From IMG/VR virus record IMGVR_UViG_3300009506_000071, positions 1-42,847 of that record: DNA of 42,847 nucleotides. One strand, 5' to 3'. The DNA comes from a virus. The position numbers and the translations under genes are program-made. The notes under the pieces were generated by a model. That model worked only from the letters and a program-made list of their open reading frames with translations, did not search any database and was not told the origin of the DNA. Below, piece by piece: positions 1 through 8,823 of the stretch (position 1 is the stretch's first letter; the number at the start of each line of letters is the position of its first letter).

Positions 1-2692
1 CCCCGTGGCGCCCCGCAGCGGGCGAGTACATGTCCAAAGCCAAAGTTGACTTCACCCTGTCGTGGCAGCGGTTCAAGGGGCAGACGGTGGTCCGCGGGGT
101 CGGGCGCGAAGTTTTCCACATAGTCGTGGCGGAGCCGGGCGGGACCTTGCCTTCTTCTTCCACCGGAGAGTCGCCGACGAGCAACCGAAACACGAGCCGA
201 CCGCTCAACCTGTCGTCGCCCGTCAAGAAATACTCGTGCGAGAAAGGTTTTTGGAGACCCCACTCGGCGTCGGGATTCGCGACCGTCACCATGACTCCCT
301 TCTCGCGGGACGTGGCGCCGATCTCTCCCTCGCCGAATACCTCCCCTTGCACGTCCAGCCACGCGCGTGGTTGGCGCGACTTGGGCGACGCTACGATGCG
401 CGACGGCAGGATGAGCGACTTGTTGAACTTCCCGCCTTCGACGTCGAACCCGCTCGCTACTTTCCGCGCTTCCGACAACGAGTTCACGTCGGGGACGACA
501 CCCTTCTTTTGCAGGGCGAGCGTCCACCCGACGAGGTACTTGTCGACCAGCATGCGAAGGTCGCCGTGCAGGGACTTACCTCGGAAGTGGTACTGGAAGA
601 CCGCCTTGCGCTTGCCGGGCTTCTTGGGCCAGTCCAGCAACGGGTCGTCCGCCTTCGACGCGAGCGACATCTCCTTGACCTGTCGGTCCTCGTGCGGGAC
701 CAGCACCAAGTCGTAGAGCTTCACGAAGCTCGTGAACGGCCCACCCAGCGGGTCGTAGTGGAAGTTGACCCGGTCGGATACCTCGGGGGCGAGAGCGCGG
801 CCGAGCCGGAACTCGATGACGTGCTTGGTCTCCTCGTCGAGCGGCCCGCGCAGCAGGACGTCCACGTCGTTCTTCGTCGCTCCGTCGTTGCATACTGAGC
901 CGACCAAACACACCACGCCGTCGCGGATCCGCATCGGCTTGTCGTACGCGCGAACGACGTCGTCGAGCTTCAGCGCTTCCAGCTTACCGGCTGAGCCGGG
1001 GTTGATCGCGGCGTACCGTCCCTTGGCTTGGAACGTGCGGGAAGCTTCGCCCAGCGCGTCGTCCTCCGGGGTCATTATCTCGCGCCGCCCGAGCTCGGCG
1101 AGCAGGAACACATGGGCGTTGACCAAGTCTTCGCGGGACGTGCCGTCGTCGGAGGTCTTGTCCGTCTCGGCGAACACGTCCTCGAACCAGGCGTGCATGG
1201 CGCGGTCGAACACGCGGAGCTCCGTCTCCTCCATCGCCTCGAGGGTTTGCGGGTGCGGGTTGGCCACGAACGCTTCGAGCTCCGCGTCCACACCATCGCG
1301 AAACACCTTCGCGAAGGGGAGGCCGAGTTGGCGAGCTTTGGTCACGTCCGTCTGCAAGTCGACGTCGGAGCCGAAGCGTCGACCGGCTGCGGGGCGCTTG
1401 AGCTTCAGCGGAGGGTCGAACACCACCAGGAGCTTCAGCGGCATGTACCAGAAGTCTTCGATCCCGGCGAACTCTTCGCGGCTCGCTTGGTCGACTCCCT
1501 CCAGCTTCGCCTCCGACACGTCCGCGATGCTCTTGACCTGCTCCGGTTCCCCGTAAGCTACGACGGCCCACACGTACGAGTCCTTGTTGCCCGCCGTCTC
1601 GTTGACGAGCGCCTGCGGTTGCTTGACCCTGCCGACGCGACGCACGCGGCTGAAGAACCCCGACGGCTCGTCCGCCTGCAAGCGCGCCACGTTGAACGCC
1701 GGGTCAGGGAGCTTGAGCGCTGGGAGCTTGCCCTCGGGCGGTTCGGCCTTCCACACGAGCGCTCGCTCGCCCTCCTCGATTCCCTCGCTCATCCAGCGCT
1801 TGAACATGGCCCCCGCTGCGAACGGCGTGAGCTCCGCGAGCAGGTGCGCCGGTGGTGCGTCCTTCAGCTTGCGCGGCCCGATGAGCTCCCAAAGCTCGTA
1901 GGGAGTCAGGCTCCGAACGACGGTCCCGTCGGGCAGCTCCAACTCGTGTTGGTGCGCGCCGTCGAAGCAGGTCGACTCGGACTGGAGCTCGTGGGAGTGC
2001 GGGCCTTCCTCGCTCGTCCAGAGCTCCAAGTGCTGGTTCGGCTCGGTCCACGGAACCATGTGCGAGTGGACCCCTTCCTCGCCGGTGCGCTCCGACGACT
2101 CGGCGTCGAACGAGTGCGAGTGCACGCCGTCGGAGAACGTGAACACCAACCCGCCGTCGACGACGTCGGGCGGGTCGTCCGGCCGGCGTGGGAGGTGGAA
2201 CAGGTGCTCGTGGGCGCCGTCCTCCCGCGTTGCTTGCTTGTCGCGGTCGATGACGTGGACGTGGACGCCGCCGTCGGCCACCCCGGTCGGCAAGCCCTTC
2301 GCCACCAAGCTGGGCAAGTCGCCCCTACCTTCCTCGCTCGAAACGAGCTCGCTGAGGAAGTCAGCAACTTTCGCTGAGTCCTGGCAGAGCAGCTCAAGCC
2401 TCTCGTCAGACCGCGTCTTGCCGAGCTGCTTGACCAGCTCCCGCGCTGCCGCGGGGACGGTAGGGAACTGCGCGACCTCCGCGTCGCCCAGCACCTCCGC
2501 CAGCGCCCCGAAGAAGGCGGGCAGCGAAGCGAGCGTCGCGGAGGCGTCCCGCGACAAGCTGACGCGCTCGCGGCACTTGCGCTCGAACTCCGGGAAAGCC
2601 CCGACCAAGAACTTCGCGGTGCTCGCTGCTTCGTTTTTCAAAACGAGATTCGCTGCTTCGATCGCCTTTTCGGTGCGCTGGAGAAGATCCAT
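1..2692 (-). CDS. Large virion-region protein: GxHxH repeats, nucleotidyltransferase-like and LigD 3'-phosphoesterase-like regions (3' end outside window)
   Basis: Open frame of at least 897 codons that runs off the left edge. The ATG overlaps the previous stop (TGATG). Residues 1-140 are mainly helical. Residues about 145-255 hold six GxHxH units (GVHVH, GAHEH, GVHSH, GVHSH, GPHSH, GAHQH) spaced about 20 residues apart. Around residue 595-612 the stretch LVGSVCNDGATKNDVDVLL matches the GS...D-x-D pattern of polymerase-beta-type nucleotidyltransferases. From about residue 695, AVFQYHFRGKSLHGDLRM followed by a G-W-T-L segment resembles the H...H-x-D-x-R core of the LigD 3'-phosphoesterase domain. 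Its place after portal and Mu F genes suggests a head-assembly or protease-region protein (XkdF-like position), but I see no protease domain inside the window. The domain calls are by eye; the reading frame was checked base by base over most of its length. Confidence 0.8.
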   Translation of the reverse strand, partial: MDLLQRTEKAIEAANLVLKNEAASTAKFLVGAFPEFERKCRERVSLSRDASATLASLPAFFGALAEVLGDAEVAQFPTVPAAARELVKQLGKTRSDERLELLCQDSAKVADFLSELVSSEEGRGDLPSLVAKGLPTGVADGGVHVHVIDRDKQATREDGAHEHLFHLPRRPDDPPDVVDGGLVFTFSDGVHSHSFDAESSERTGEEGVHSHMVPWTEPNQHLELWTSEEGPHSHELQSESTCFDGAHQHELELPDGTVVRSLTPYELWELIGPRKLKDAPPAHLLAELTPFAAGAMFKRWMSEGIEEGERALVWKAEPPEGKLPALKLPDPAFNVARLQADEPSGFFSRVRRVGRVKQPQALVNETAGNKDSYVWAVVAYGEPEQVKSIADVSEAKLEGVDQASREEFAGIEDFWYMPLKLLVVFDPPLKLKRPAAGRRFGSDVDLQTDVTKARQLGLPFAKVFRDGVDAELEAFVANPHPQTLEAMEETELRVFDRAMHAWFEDVFAETDKTSDDGTSREDLVNAHVFLLAELGRREIMTPEDDALGEASRTFQAKGRYAAINPGSAGKLEALKLDDVVRAYDKPMRIRDGVVCLVGSVCNDGATKNDVDVLLRGPLDEETKHVIEFRLGRALAPEVSDRVNFHYDPLGGPFTSFVKLYDLVLVPHEDRQVKEMSLASKADDPLLDWPKKPGKRKAVFQYHFRGKSLHGDLRMLVDKYLVGWTLALQKKGVVPDVNSLSEARKVASGFDVEGGKFNKSLILPSRIVASPKSRQPRAWLDVQGEVFGEGEIGATSREKGVMVTVANPDAEWGLQKPFSHEYFLTGDDRLSGRLVFRLLVGDSPVEEEGKVPPGSATTMWKTSRPTPRTTVCPLNRCHDRVKSTLALDMYSPAAGRHG

Positions 2693-3024
2693 CAGTTGCC
2701 TCCCACCCACATTCGTTCAGCCGGGGCCGGGGTCCAGTCTACCCCGTCCAGCCGCGCGCGTAGAGCCTGCGGCAGAACGTCCAGCGCGTGGGTGGTCGAA
2801 TACCCGCACTCTTTGCGGAGCAGGATGAACCAGTCGTAGATAATGTTCGTCCTCCGCTTCGTCTCCGCTTGCGTGGCTTCCGAGATCCTCCGCGCCCCGA
2901 GGTCCTCGACCAAGCTGTCGCTGACTATCCGCATGAAACTATGGAAGACTCGCTGCGCTTGGATGGGGTCGCCCAGCGTCTCCATGAGGACCGTGTGCTT
3001 GTCTCGTGCAATGATGTTCGCCAT
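2692..3024 (-). CDS. Hypothetical protein, 110 aa, head gene region
   Basis: Not recognised. The protein is mostly helical with an acidic-basic mix and no Cys-rich or membrane segment. Its stop overlaps the start of the large GxHxH protein (TGATG), so the two are probably translated together. A 30-base gap separates it from the Mu F-like gene. The ATG start has only a weak ribosome binding site. Its position suggests a small structural or connector protein, which is inference only. Confidence 0.75.
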   Translation of the reverse strand: MANIIARDKHTVLMETLGDPIQAQRVFHSFMRIVSDSLVEDLGARRISEATQAETKRRTNIIYDWFILLRKECGYSTTHALDVLPQALRARLDGVDWTPAPAERMWVGGN

Positions 3025-3054
3025 AGCGGTGCAGGATACTGCACAACGGCGAAG

Positions 3055-4278
3055 CTACAAGACGGGAAGCAACGTGCAGCGACAACCCTCGTGGGCGGGC
3101 GGAACTTGCATCCCTTCGGTCGATTGGGCCGGCGTGATGGTCTGAAAGTTCGTCGGCAACTCCCCGCGTTCTTGGGTGAATCGTGCCACGGGCGTGTCGG
3201 AGCCGCGCACCGAGATCACGTCCCCGCGCACGCGGTAGAATTGCATGTCGGCGAGCGCGGCGTCCGCGTCGGGCGCTGCGTCTGCGCGAGCGAAGCGGTC
3301 CACAGCTTCGCTGACCGGGAACTTCTGCCCGTTGAGGAAGACGCATATCGGGCACGTCGCCTCGTCCATCGCTGCCGTCCACTCGTACTCTTGGAACCCG
3401 CCGTCGCGGAAACCGCTCACCTGCCCGTAGCTTCGGGCCTTCGTCATCGCAACGTTGGCGACCATGCGGTAGTAAGCCTCCGACCTGCCGCTCACCCGCT
3501 TGCCCAGCGCGTCGTAGAGCTGGATGCCGACCGACTTGCTGTCGAGCCCGTCGGCTATGCCCGCCTTGATGATCTTGTTCGCGTCGGTCGCCCACCGCGC
3601 GGCTCGCTTGTGGTAGTCGTTCTGGATCCAGAAGAGCTGGTCCTTGCCGATGCGCGACACGGCAGCTTGGTCGGGCAAGTCCAGGAACGGTTTGACCGCC
3701 GCCCTGCGCGCCGACCCGCGAGCGGCTGCCGCGACCTTCAAGCCTTGCTCGGTAAGCGGTCCCGTGACGGCGACGGTGAGCCCGCGATTCCTAGCGATCG
3801 CAGCGATGGTGACCGACACGGCGGCGATCTCCGCCTCGGTGACCGCAGCGCTGAAGGTAACCCAGTCCGCGTTCAGGACTTTCCGCAGCTTGCGAAGCGC
3901 CCGCCCCTCCGCAGCCGTGGCGCCCTTCATCAGTTGCCTGTGGATCCGGTCCACCATCCTGGCGAACTCTCTGCGATTCATCGGGTTGGGCGCCTTGTCG
4001 AGTCGCACGACGCTCTGCGGGCGAACGTAGAGCCACTCGCCCGATCGCCGCTTGATCTTCCCGCGGAACACGAGCGCCGTTCCGTCGCCCTCCGCTGCTA
4101 GCTTCACGGCTTTGAACGCAGCGCCGGCCGGCCCGAGCAACGACGTCTCGACCCGCCCCAGCGAAGGCGAAGCTGCGGTCCAGCTCTCGCACTCGACCAG
4201 GACGGGCGGGTCGTCTTCGAGCGACTTCGGCTCAGGGACCAGCCGCCAAGGCGGTCCTGCTAGTGCTACCCGGTCCAC
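3055..4278 (-). CDS. Mu F-like minor head protein (SPP1 gp7 family)
   Basis: 407 aa from a GTG start preceded by AAGAGGT; the start lies inside the end of the upstream gene. The C-terminal third carries the family signature: a helical region ending in an Arg-rich YYRMVANVAMTKARSYG, then DEATCPICVFLNGQKFPV, and at the end PPAHEGCRCTLLPVL. The paired CPIC and HxxCRC motifs are typical of Phage_Mu_F (PF04233). These proteins bind the portal vertex inside the head and are needed for assembly or DNA ejection. Its place directly after the portal gene and two small genes fits. The N-terminal 130 residues are less conserved and may contact other head proteins. Confidence 0.9.
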   Translation of the reverse strand: MDRVALAGPPWRLVPEPKSLEDDPPVLVECESWTAASPSLGRVETSLLGPAGAAFKAVKLAAEGDGTALVFRGKIKRRSGEWLYVRPQSVVRLDKAPNPMNRREFARMVDRIHRQLMKGATAAEGRALRKLRKVLNADWVTFSAAVTEAEIAAVSVTIAAIARNRGLTVAVTGPLTEQGLKVAAAARGSARRAAVKPFLDLPDQAAVSRIGKDQLFWIQNDYHKRAARWATDANKIIKAGIADGLDSKSVGIQLYDALGKRVSGRSEAYYRMVANVAMTKARSYGQVSGFRDGGFQEYEWTAAMDEATCPICVFLNGQKFPVSEAVDRFARADAAPDADAALADMQFYRVRGDVISVRGSDTPVARFTQERGELPTNFQTITPAQSTEGMQVPPAHEGCRCTLLPVL

Positions 4279-4886
4279 GACCTCTTGTGCGTCGGAGCGC
4301 GGGGCTCGTCAAGCTCCGGCGACTCCAGCACGACGTAGTTCGCGTCGGCGTCTTCGAGCCCGCAGTCGCCCCGCGTCGAATGCCGCTCGCAAAACGCTCG
4401 CAGCAGGACGAGCTTGGTTTCCTCCCGCGGGGTGAACCCTTCGCGGCTGTACTCGGTTTTGATTTGGTACACGTACTCGGCGGGCTCCGCGCACCCCGGC
4501 TGGAAGCACAGGTCGCCGAGCACCTTGTCTATGGCTGCGTCGAGCAGCGAGCGATCGCGTTGCTCCCCGAACGTCTTGAGCATCCAAGGCGCTGCCGTGA
4601 TCGCCGTGGCAACGTTCCTGAACCCGTCCTCGTAGACGAGCATCCCTTTGCAGTAGAACTGGAGCAAACCGCTGACGCGCCACTCGTCCCCCGACAACTC
4701 GCTCATCTTGTAGCGCGGGACGGTTTTGACCAGCACCTCGTCGACGAACTCGAAGTCCTTGTGGTACTTCCAAGAAGCCCACGCACCCTTCGGAACTCCG
4801 GCCACGTCGCGCTCGCGGCGCTTGGCTACCAAGACGCGGGACTTCTCGATGCGCGCCGGGAGGCGCTTCAGGACCGCTTCCCTCAC
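4266..4886 (-). CDS. Hypothetical protein, 206 aa, between portal and Mu F genes
   Basis: Starts at a GTG that overlaps the previous stop (GTGA). I do not recognise the family. The protein is soluble, with scattered Cys residues (LCFQPGC and FCERHSTRGDCG) and a basic N-terminus. Its 3' end overlaps the Mu F gene start by 13 bases. The location suggests a structural or assembly role, but no motif supports a specific one. Confidence 0.75.
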   Translation of the reverse strand: MREAVLKRLPARIEKSRVLVAKRRERDVAGVPKGAWASWKYHKDFEFVDEVLVKTVPRYKMSELSGDEWRVSGLLQFYCKGMLVYEDGFRNVATAITAAPWMLKTFGEQRDRSLLDAAIDKVLGDLCFQPGCAEPAEYVYQIKTEYSREGFTPREETKLVLLRAFCERHSTRGDCGLEDADANYVVLESPELDEPRAPTHKRSWTG

Positions 4887-5293
4887 GTGTTCACCCGAGG
4901 AACCCGCGTCCCGCCAGTCAGCACGATGTCAACTTTGTCGGCGGTGCCGAGCACGACCGCGTCGAGCCGCACCGCGCCGATGTGACCGTGGAACGGGATC
5001 TCTCCGACCGCTCCGTCGTCGGTCAAGCTAGCGATGGCTGCGAGCTCGCGCCACACCGGTCCGCCTTCGACCGGCACCTCGATGAGCGGAGTTATGTCGA
5101 TCGACGTACCGTCGACGACCGCGCCGCCGCTGTTGCGGAACACGGGAGTCACCTTCACGGTGTCCCACTCGCGCCCGTCGAACTGGTCCTCCTGCTGCGC
5201 GTGGACCGGGACCCACGTACCCGCGTCCGCTGCGGTAAGTCCTGCGCGAACAACTGCGACGCCGTCAGTGTTGAATAGCAGCTTCCTACTCAT
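4883..5293 (-). CDS. Hypothetical virion-region protein, beta-rich, 136 aa
   Basis: The start is chosen at the ATG of MSRKLLFNTDG because GGAGGGAACCG lies just upstream; an in-frame ATG 15 codons earlier lacks such a site. The sequence is rich in Val, Thr and Gly with alternating hydrophobic residues (WDTVKVTPVF, VDIVLTGGTRVPRV), which suggests a beta-sandwich such as a head decoration or connector protein. The fold suggestion is inference. The start overlaps the end of the portal gene by 8 bases, and the stop overlaps the next GTG. Confidence 0.75.
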   Translation of the reverse strand: MSRKLLFNTDGVAVVRAGLTAADAGTWVPVHAQQEDQFDGREWDTVKVTPVFRNSGGAVVDGTSIDITPLIEVPVEGGPVWRELAAIASLTDDGAVGEIPFHGHIGAVRLDAVVLGTADKVDIVLTGGTRVPRVNT

Positions 5294-7064
5294 CGGTTCC
5301 CTCCACTCCGTCTTGGGCGTGTTGCGTTGCCGCTTCAACAGCGGCGTCCGCGTCTTGATCTTCCCGCTCCTCGCGTTCTTCGACGAGGCGCAAAGCTTGG
5401 CCCATCAAGTCCCGCAGCTTCTCGTCGCGAGTGCTGGCGAGGTCGTCCTCGTCGGGCATGATCCCGAGCTGCGTGATGGGCAAGGGCTGGCGCGCAAACG
5501 GGCGCTCGAACGGAGGCAAGTCGATCCCTACCACTTCGGACACGATGACCCGAGCTTCGTTCGGGGTGATGGCCGCCGCTTTGGTGAGAGCTTCGATGGA
5601 CGAGACGATCGCCTCCAGGTCCCTCGTCCGCGGACCCAGCGACTTGAACACGAGCAACGTTATGTTCAGCGCGGGCAGGATCACTCGGTTCATGAACGAG
5701 TCGAAGTCGTTGCGCTCCGGCTCGAAGACCTGCTCGTCGGCGAACTTGAGAGCTGCTTCGGCGGTCGCGCGGTTGAAGTCGCGGCTGTCGCCGCGAAGCA
5801 ACCGCGGCAAGCGGAAGGACGATCCGATCTTGTCGAGGTTCCGCTCGTCGTAGCCTTGGAACAAGGCGTCGCCCTGCTGCGCGTCGTTCAGCTTCTCGAA
5901 CTTGAGCCGCGGGACGATGCCTTGCTCGCCGGGCAGCATCTCGTCCTCGGAGCTGATGGCTTCGACCACGAGGACCTTGTGGAAGTTCTGCCGACCCTTG
6001 GCTCGATCGCGGAAGTGGTTCTCGATCCGCAGCCGCGTCTCCGGGCTCAGCTCCCCGCCTTGGACGAGCAACGCCATCGGCGGGATCGCCTTGTTGTCGA
6101 AGTAGTCGTAGTTGACCTCGTCGCTGGCGCGCGAGCCGAGCACGCTCAGCAACGTTCCCATCCAGCGCGGCGACCCGTACGCCGAACCGGAGTCCTCGAT
6201 GCGGAAGTGTATTATCTCGGTCGCCGGGATGTCGTCGCGCATCTTCTTGCGGTTGAACTCGTCGAGGTCCGCGTAGACTCGCCCGGTCTTGCGCGACACG
6301 ACGCGCGGGTCGCCGAACTGCTTGAACCACGTCGCCGAGTTGCCGATGAACTGGACGTACCTGCGGAAGAACCTGTGCTGCTTGACCGAGTCCCACTCGA
6401 TGAGGCTGATTGGCACCTTGTCGTCAACGGCGGTCGGGTACTCGTCCAGCGGGGTGCACCGCACGCGCTCGTGCGGGACGTGGACCAACCGCGCCATGTC
6501 GCCGTTGAGGTGTCGCAGCACCTCCCAGTAAGCGTTGCCCGACTCCTCCAAGTCTTTGCGCGTCTTGATACGAAGCTGGACGAAAGAGCCGTCCGGGTTG
6601 GCGCAGCGCAGGAACGCCTCCAGCCGCAAGCGCTCCAGCCGAGCGTGCTTGGCGAGCTGCTTCACCGTCATGTCGACTTTGATCTGGTCTGGTTCCAGCT
6701 CCTCGGAGTCGGTTTCCTCGCCCTTGTTCTGGGCGTCGCGAAACGCTTTCAACCACAGCGACTCCTTGACGGCGAGCCAAGCGTCGTCGGAGTCGAAGTC
6801 CACCTTGTTCTTGATGCGGTGCCCTTGGCCGTCGACGTTCGTCGCGTAGGCTTGGATGTTCTGCGGAAGGCTGGAGCTGTTCTCGCGTATGCGGCGCAGC
6901 GTAGTCGGGTCGTAGTCGGGCTCGATGACCCGAGACCCCGACAGAGCTGCCAGCTCGTTGTGGGCGTCCGACGACGAAGCTTGCGGGACGATCGTCGCGC
7001 CGAGCTCGCTGGCCTTCACGATGAGCTTGCGCGCGGCCCTGTGGATCGATTCTTGTTCAGCCAC
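5286..7064 (-). CDS. Portal protein
   Basis: 592 aa from a GTG start preceded by AAGGTGG. The sequence has the layout of PBSX/HK97-type portals: a wing region with TRKDLEESGNAYWEVLR, the segment IPATEIIHFRIEDSGSAYGSPRW, a stem with NHFRDRAKGRQNFHKVLVVE, and FRLPRLLRGDSRDFNRATAEA, followed by a helical crown and an acidic tail (EEREEREDQDADA). The portal forms the dodecameric ring at one head vertex through which the terminase pumps DNA. The Mu F-like gene downstream agrees. About 25 kb separates it from the terminase genes, which is unusual. Confidence 0.93.
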   Translation of the reverse strand: MAEQESIHRAARKLIVKASELGATIVPQASSSDAHNELAALSGSRVIEPDYDPTTLRRIRENSSSLPQNIQAYATNVDGQGHRIKNKVDFDSDDAWLAVKESLWLKAFRDAQNKGEETDSEELEPDQIKVDMTVKQLAKHARLERLRLEAFLRCANPDGSFVQLRIKTRKDLEESGNAYWEVLRHLNGDMARLVHVPHERVRCTPLDEYPTAVDDKVPISLIEWDSVKQHRFFRRYVQFIGNSATWFKQFGDPRVVSRKTGRVYADLDEFNRKKMRDDIPATEIIHFRIEDSGSAYGSPRWMGTLLSVLGSRASDEVNYDYFDNKAIPPMALLVQGGELSPETRLRIENHFRDRAKGRQNFHKVLVVEAISSEDEMLPGEQGIVPRLKFEKLNDAQQGDALFQGYDERNLDKIGSSFRLPRLLRGDSRDFNRATAEAALKFADEQVFEPERNDFDSFMNRVILPALNITLLVFKSLGPRTRDLEAIVSSIEALTKAAAITPNEARVIVSEVVGIDLPPFERPFARQPLPITQLGIMPDEDDLASTRDEKLRDLMGQALRLVEEREEREDQDADAAVEAATQHAQDGVEGTDE

Positions 7065-7081
7065 GCCGCCACCTTACCACG

Positions 7082-7351
7082 CTAGGCGTCCCAAGGTGAG
7101 CCCCGGCGCCTGCGCCTCGTCTTGGCGACCCCGTGCTTGCGGAACAAGCGCCGCCCCGTCTTGCATTTCGCGCACGTCGACAACGCTGCGTCGCCGGTCG
7201 CTCCCTGAGCTGAGTGGTAGCGTTTGGCGCAAGCTTGTTCCGACAAAGTTATCGCGAACTTGGTGCAGCGGAAGTACCCCGCGGACTTCGGGTCGAGCAC
7301 GGCTAGGAACGGCGCCCAAACAGCGAGCGCTAACCCTTCATCGCGACGCAC
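7082..7351 (-). CDS. Small Cys-containing hypothetical protein, 89 aa
   Basis: GTG start inside the end of the upstream gene. It contains FRCTKFAITLSEQACAKRY and STCAKCKTGRRLF, a C...C...CxxC arrangement that could bind one zinc ion, and a very basic C-terminus (KTRRRRRGSPW). This pattern is seen in many small phage proteins of unknown role. No function can be assigned. It is the last gene before the portal, with a 17-base gap. Confidence 0.6.
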   Translation of the reverse strand: MRRDEGLALAVWAPFLAVLDPKSAGYFRCTKFAITLSEQACAKRYHSAQGATGDAALSTCAKCKTGRRLFRKHGVAKTRRRRRGSPWDA

Positions 7352-7587
7352 TTCAACGCCCCGTCGGTCCCCACGGACAGCGAGCGAACCGTCATCTTCT
7401 CAGATTCGACGACGCGCTTCACCTGCTCTCTGGCATCGTCGAGGTTCTTCGCCATAACGTGGAAGTCGCGGTGCTTCTTAGGCTTGACCGCTGCGAGCTG
7501 CCGCAACCGTTCCAGCGGCAGCGAGCGGTCTAGTTTCGGGGCAACGGATATTTGAACGCGGAAGCGTTGCTTGGGTTCACGCGGCAT
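7330..7587 (-). CDS. Small basic hypothetical protein, 85 aa
   Basis: The start is placed at the ATG of MPREPKQRFRVQ, inside the end of the preceding gene; in-frame codons further upstream give an unlikely Arg/Ser-rich translation. The protein is Lys/Arg-rich (LAAVKPKKHRDFHVMAKN) with a possible helix AKNLDDAREQVKRVVESEK. It looks like a small alpha/beta protein, perhaps binding nucleic acid, but this rests only on charge. Confidence 0.6.
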   Translation of the reverse strand: MPREPKQRFRVQISVAPKLDRSLPLERLRQLAAVKPKKHRDFHVMAKNLDDAREQVKRVVESEKMTVRSLSVGTDGALKCVAMKG

Positions 7588-7759
7588 CGACGGCGAAGGT
7601 GGCACGCTCACGAACCTTGCGCAACACCTCGACGAGAGTCGTTGCCCAAGCTTCGATCTGCGGGGCGTTCGTAGCCTTTGCTTGGTACAGCTCCCCAACC
7701 TTGGTGACGTGGACGAGGAAGGGTCCACCCTCGGTTACCACTTCAAACATAGCGCCCAT
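7577..7759 (-). CDS. Small hypothetical protein, 60 aa
   Basis: The ATG follows an almost perfect ribosome binding site (AAAGGAGGT) at good spacing, which fixes the start. The product has a beta-rich N-terminus (MGAMFEVVTEGGPFLVHV) and a C-terminal helix. It lies 59 bases after the DAHP synthase gene and may be the first gene after the modification operon. Function unknown. Confidence 0.7.
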   Translation of the reverse strand: MGAMFEVVTEGGPFLVHVTKVGELYQAKATNAPQIEAWATTLVEVLRKVRERATFAVDAA

Positions 7760-7818
7760 GGGGGACCTCCTTTCAATCGTACTGCCTAACTGAAAAGTAG
7801 ATCCGCGCGCGGCGTCGG
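7760..7818 (-). promoter_or_regulatory. Short gap with strong ribosome binding site after the modification operon
   Basis: 59 bases between the DAHP synthase stop and the next ATG, containing AAAGGAGGT. It is one of the few non-overlapping junctions in this part of the genome. I see no convincing intrinsic terminator or promoter in it. Confidence 0.4.
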
Positions 7819-8823
7819 TCAACCTGCCGCGACCGCGAAACCATCCTGCAATCGTTGGTTCAACACGATTGCTTCGCGCGGCGTCAACGCTTGCGGCCCG
7901 TCGGAGACCGCCTTGCCAGGGTCGTTGTGGACCTCGACCATGACCCCCGTCGCCCCGGCTACGGTGGAGGCGTATGCCAAGGGGAGGACGAGGTCTCGCC
8001 TACCCGCTCCGTGGGACGGGTCAGCCATCACCAAGAGGCCGAACCCGTGCGACAGCATCGCGACGGCGCCGAGGTCGAGAACGTTGCGCGTCCACGGGTC
8101 GAAGCTGCGAATACCGCGCTCGCAGAACACCACCGCGGAAGCTCCCGCCATCAGCAAGCGCTCCCCGCACAGCAGCCACTCTTTGATCGTGGACGCCATG
8201 CCGCGCTTGAGCAGGACGGGCTTGCCGCACCTGCCGACTCGGTTGAGCAAAGCTTGGCTGCTCATCGAGCGCGAGCCGACTTGCATGACGTCAGCCAAAG
8301 CGGAAACGGCGTCGGCGTCCTCCTCGCTCAAGCACTCGGTCACGACTTGCATCCCGTAGGTGTCCGCGGCTTCGCGCATCCACTCCAAGCCTTTGACCCC
8401 GTGCCCGTGGAACGAGTGGGGCGAGGTGCGGGGCTTGAAGGCACCGCCGCGAAGGAACCGTACACCGCCTCCGGCGAGCTCCCCGGCAATGTCGGCGATC
8501 TGCTCCTTGCTCTCCACGGAGCACGGGCCGGCAACGACGGTTGGAGCTTCCCCGATGAACTGGTCCCCGACCGCGACGATCTTGGGTTGCTTCTCGAGAA
8601 GCATGCAATCGAACCCCGCCGTGAACACGCTAGCGACGCCCGGGATCGTTTCCAGCTCCCGCGGGTTCACCACGGCCGAGCGGGCTTCCACGGCCAGCGT
8701 CGTTTGCCCGTCGCGGTTACGACGCGGGGACGACCACAGCCCGCGGCGCGCCAGCTCGGAAGCAACCTCCTTCGGGTCGCCGTCTTCACGGAGCGTAACG
8801 AAGAAGTTTGAAGCTTGGATCAT
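7819..8823 (-). CDS. aroF: 3-deoxy-D-arabino-heptulosonate-7-phosphate (DAHP) synthase, type I-beta
   Basis: 334 aa, close in length to Thermotoga maritima DAHP synthase. The enzyme condenses phosphoenolpyruvate and erythrose 4-phosphate, the entry step to chorismate and prephenate. Residues 1-80 resemble the ferredoxin-like regulatory domain of that subclass. The barrel has GPCSVES (Cys101), [34 protein letters not shown] (His271), VEVH (Glu297) and SDG (Asp308), so all four metal ligands expected for the family are present. Its ATG overlaps the chorismate mutase stop (ATGA), so the two are coupled. Free-standing chorismate mutase next to DAHP synthase recalls bacterial fusions of the two. 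In this operon its likely job is to raise prephenate supply for the CmoA-like enzyme; that role is inferred, while the enzyme call is firm. Confidence 0.95.
   Translation of the reverse strand: MIQASNFFVTLREDGDPKEVASELARRGLWSSPRRNRDGQTTLAVEARSAVVNPRELETIPGVASVFTAGFDCMLLEKQPKIVAVGDQFIGEAPTVVAGPCSVESKEQIADIAGELAGGGVRFLRGGAFKPRTSPHSFHGHGVKGLEWMREAADTYGMQVVTECLSEEDADAVSALADVMQVGSRSMSSQALLNRVGRCGKPVLLKRGMASTIKEWLLCGERLLMAGASAVVFCERGIRSFDPWTRNVLDLGAVAMLSHGFGLLVMADPSHGAGRRDLVLPLAYASTVAGATGVMVEVHNDPGKAVSDGPQALTPREAIVLNQRLQDGFAVAAG

Noticed and set aside
1028-2377. Plus-strand 449-codon open frame near the left edge
   Set aside because: It is antisense to the large GxHxH protein, whose minus-strand frame was verified codon by codon over most of that region and has motifs.
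5034-7085. Long plus-strand open frame opposite the portal gene
   Set aside because: It is the antisense shadow of a strong portal match. At high GC, long antisense frames are common, and it has no ribosome binding site or recognisable motif.
7807-7830. CGCGGC/GCCGCG inverted repeat at the end of the DAHP synthase gene as a terminator
   Set aside because: There is no T tract on either side and it lies within coding sequence; GC-rich inverted repeats are expected by chance here.
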